Assembly (NCBI GenBank): GCA_017417585.1
Contig: JAFPYX010000045.1
Span: forward strand, 1-32,464
Length of the DNA: 32,464 nucleotides
From: Victivallales bacterium
GTDB lineage: Bacteria; Verrucomicrobiota; Lentisphaeria; Oligosphaerales; Oligosphaeraceae
Reading direction: 5' to 3'
The position numbers were made by a program, and so were the translations under genes. The notes under the pieces are model-generated. The model was not told the DNA's origin and did no database searches. It worked only from the letters and a program-made list of their open reading frames with translations. Every line of letters begins with the position of its first letter. Within the stretch, counting starts at the first letter, position 1. This document shows, one piece after another, positions 31,790 to 32,464 of this stretch.

Positions 31790-32464
31790 TCTGAATCCCG
31801 CCGCAGCCGGTCTTCCGACGGCGGAAGAGCTGCTGAAACTAGCCGCCGGACTCTATGGCGAAGAGGCGCCGGCGTCTGCCGCAACCACAGGAACCGACTG
31901 GGGGCAGATCGCCGCCGATGTGCTCCATGAGTATTCCGACGCTTCAGCGACGTCCTCCGATGCCTATTCCCCGACTCTGGTCTCCGCCTCGAAGGCTGCC
32001 GACACGCCTGCGGCCTCTCCTGCCCCGAAAGGAAGCCTGCCTCGTTCGCATGGGATGATCGGCTCCATCCCCGTGGACAAGATTCGAGCGGATTTTCCGC
32101 TCCTGCAGGAGCGCCTTTCGTCAGGAAGGCAGCTGGTCTGGTTCGACAACGGAGCCACCACGCAGCGTCCGCAACAGGTCATCGACCGCATATCGCACTA
32201 TTACATGCACGAGAACTCCAACGTGCATCGAGGAGCCCACGAACTCGCCGCACGTTCGACTGACGCATACGAGAACGCGCGTTCGACCGTGGCGAAATTC
32301 CTTGGGGCGGGCAACGCGAAGGACATCGTGTTCGTGCGCGGCACGACCGAAGGCATCAACATGGTCGCGCAGAGCTACGTTCGCCCGCTGCTTCGGCCAG
32401 GCGACGAAATCATCGTCTCCATGCTGGAGCACCATGCGAACATCGTTCCGTGGCAGATGATCGC
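31770..32464 (+). CDS. encapsulated cysteine desulfurase (SufS/CsdA type), partial at window edge
   Basis: 231 residues visible, still open at the end of the window. From the ATG at 31770 (overlapping the encapsulin stop by 20 bp) comes a low-complexity Ala/Ser/Pro/Thr-rich extension of about 100 residues. It begins LPTAEELLKLAAGLYG (6-residue offset from the start, amphipathic) and includes GTDWGQIAADVLHEY. The enzyme proper starts at about 101 (PVDKIRADFP) with WFDNGATTQRP, the ENSNVHRGAHELA loop and RGTTEGINMVAQ and EHHANIVPWQ (SufS-type). The PLP Lys lies beyond the window. Such extensions are the cargo-loading domain in family 2A encapsulin systems. It removes sulfur from cysteine as persulfide. 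Confidence 0.88.
   Translation, partial: MTINETNLNPAAAGLPTAEELLKLAAGLYGEEAPASAATTGTDWGQIAADVLHEYSDASATSSDAYSPTLVSASKAADTPAASPAPKGSLPRSHGMIGSIPVDKIRADFPLLQERLSSGRQLVWFDNGATTQRPQQVIDRISHYYMHENSNVHRGAHELAARSTDAYENARSTVAKFLGAGNAKDIVFVRGTTEGINMVAQSYVRPLLRPGDEIIVSMLEHHANIVPWQMI

Overview
The window comes from a Gram-negative bacterium. It has lipopolysaccharide-type polymerisation or ligation (O-antigen ligase family), a FabZ-like dehydratase and secreted proteins with signal peptides. The tiny hydrophobic and zinc-ribbon proteins, the large secreted clan-A glycosidase and the RicT/FabZ-like/DinG neighbourhood would fit a member of the PVC group (for example Lentisphaerae or Kiritimatiellae). That placement is a guess from gene content, not a phylogenetic result.

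Region 1 (1-15.7 kb, almost all minus strand) looks like ordinary chromosome. Reading in the direction of transcription it holds trpS, a zinc-ribbon membrane protein, a large secreted glycosidase, a polyamine-type ABC transporter (potA-potB-potC, each overlapping the next by an ATGA), a bitopic membrane protein, a secreted protein, a DinG-type helicase, an unusual fused double-hotdog dehydratase, ricT and an O-antigen ligase. A tRNA-Pro(UGG) with its own terminator closes this part.

Region 2 (15.7-27.1 kb) is accessory in character. Beside the tRNA lie a small unknown gene and a tightly packed plus-strand cluster: a DUF4143-type AAA ATPase, a leucine-rich-repeat-like protein, a membrane protein and an unknown protein. 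Then come a tRNA-like remnant, a TetR regulator, and a metallo-beta-lactamase/rubredoxin fusion. A large kinase-like gene follows, broken by two compensating frameshifts. Three families of intergenic repeats, including a four-copy 68-bp tandem array, bracket these modules.

Region 3 (27.1 kb to the end, plus strand) is the most interesting part. It is a compact sulfur/cysteine operon: pyridoxal kinase (pdxK), a PLP-dependent cysteine synthase, a JAMM peptidase (Mec), a CysO-like ubiquitin-fold sulfur carrier encoded with a C-terminal Gly-Gly-Cys, a MoeZ-like E1/rhodanese, a family 2A encapsulin shell protein (SrpI type), and the start of a SufS-type cysteine desulfurase. The desulfurase carries a low-complexity N-terminal extension typical of encapsulin cargo. 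The simplest reading links a sulfur-handling protein nanocompartment to carrier-bound (protein thiocarboxylate) cysteine synthesis, with PdxK able to supply PLP to the two PLP enzymes. A promoter and an inverted-repeat operator candidate lie ahead of pdxK.
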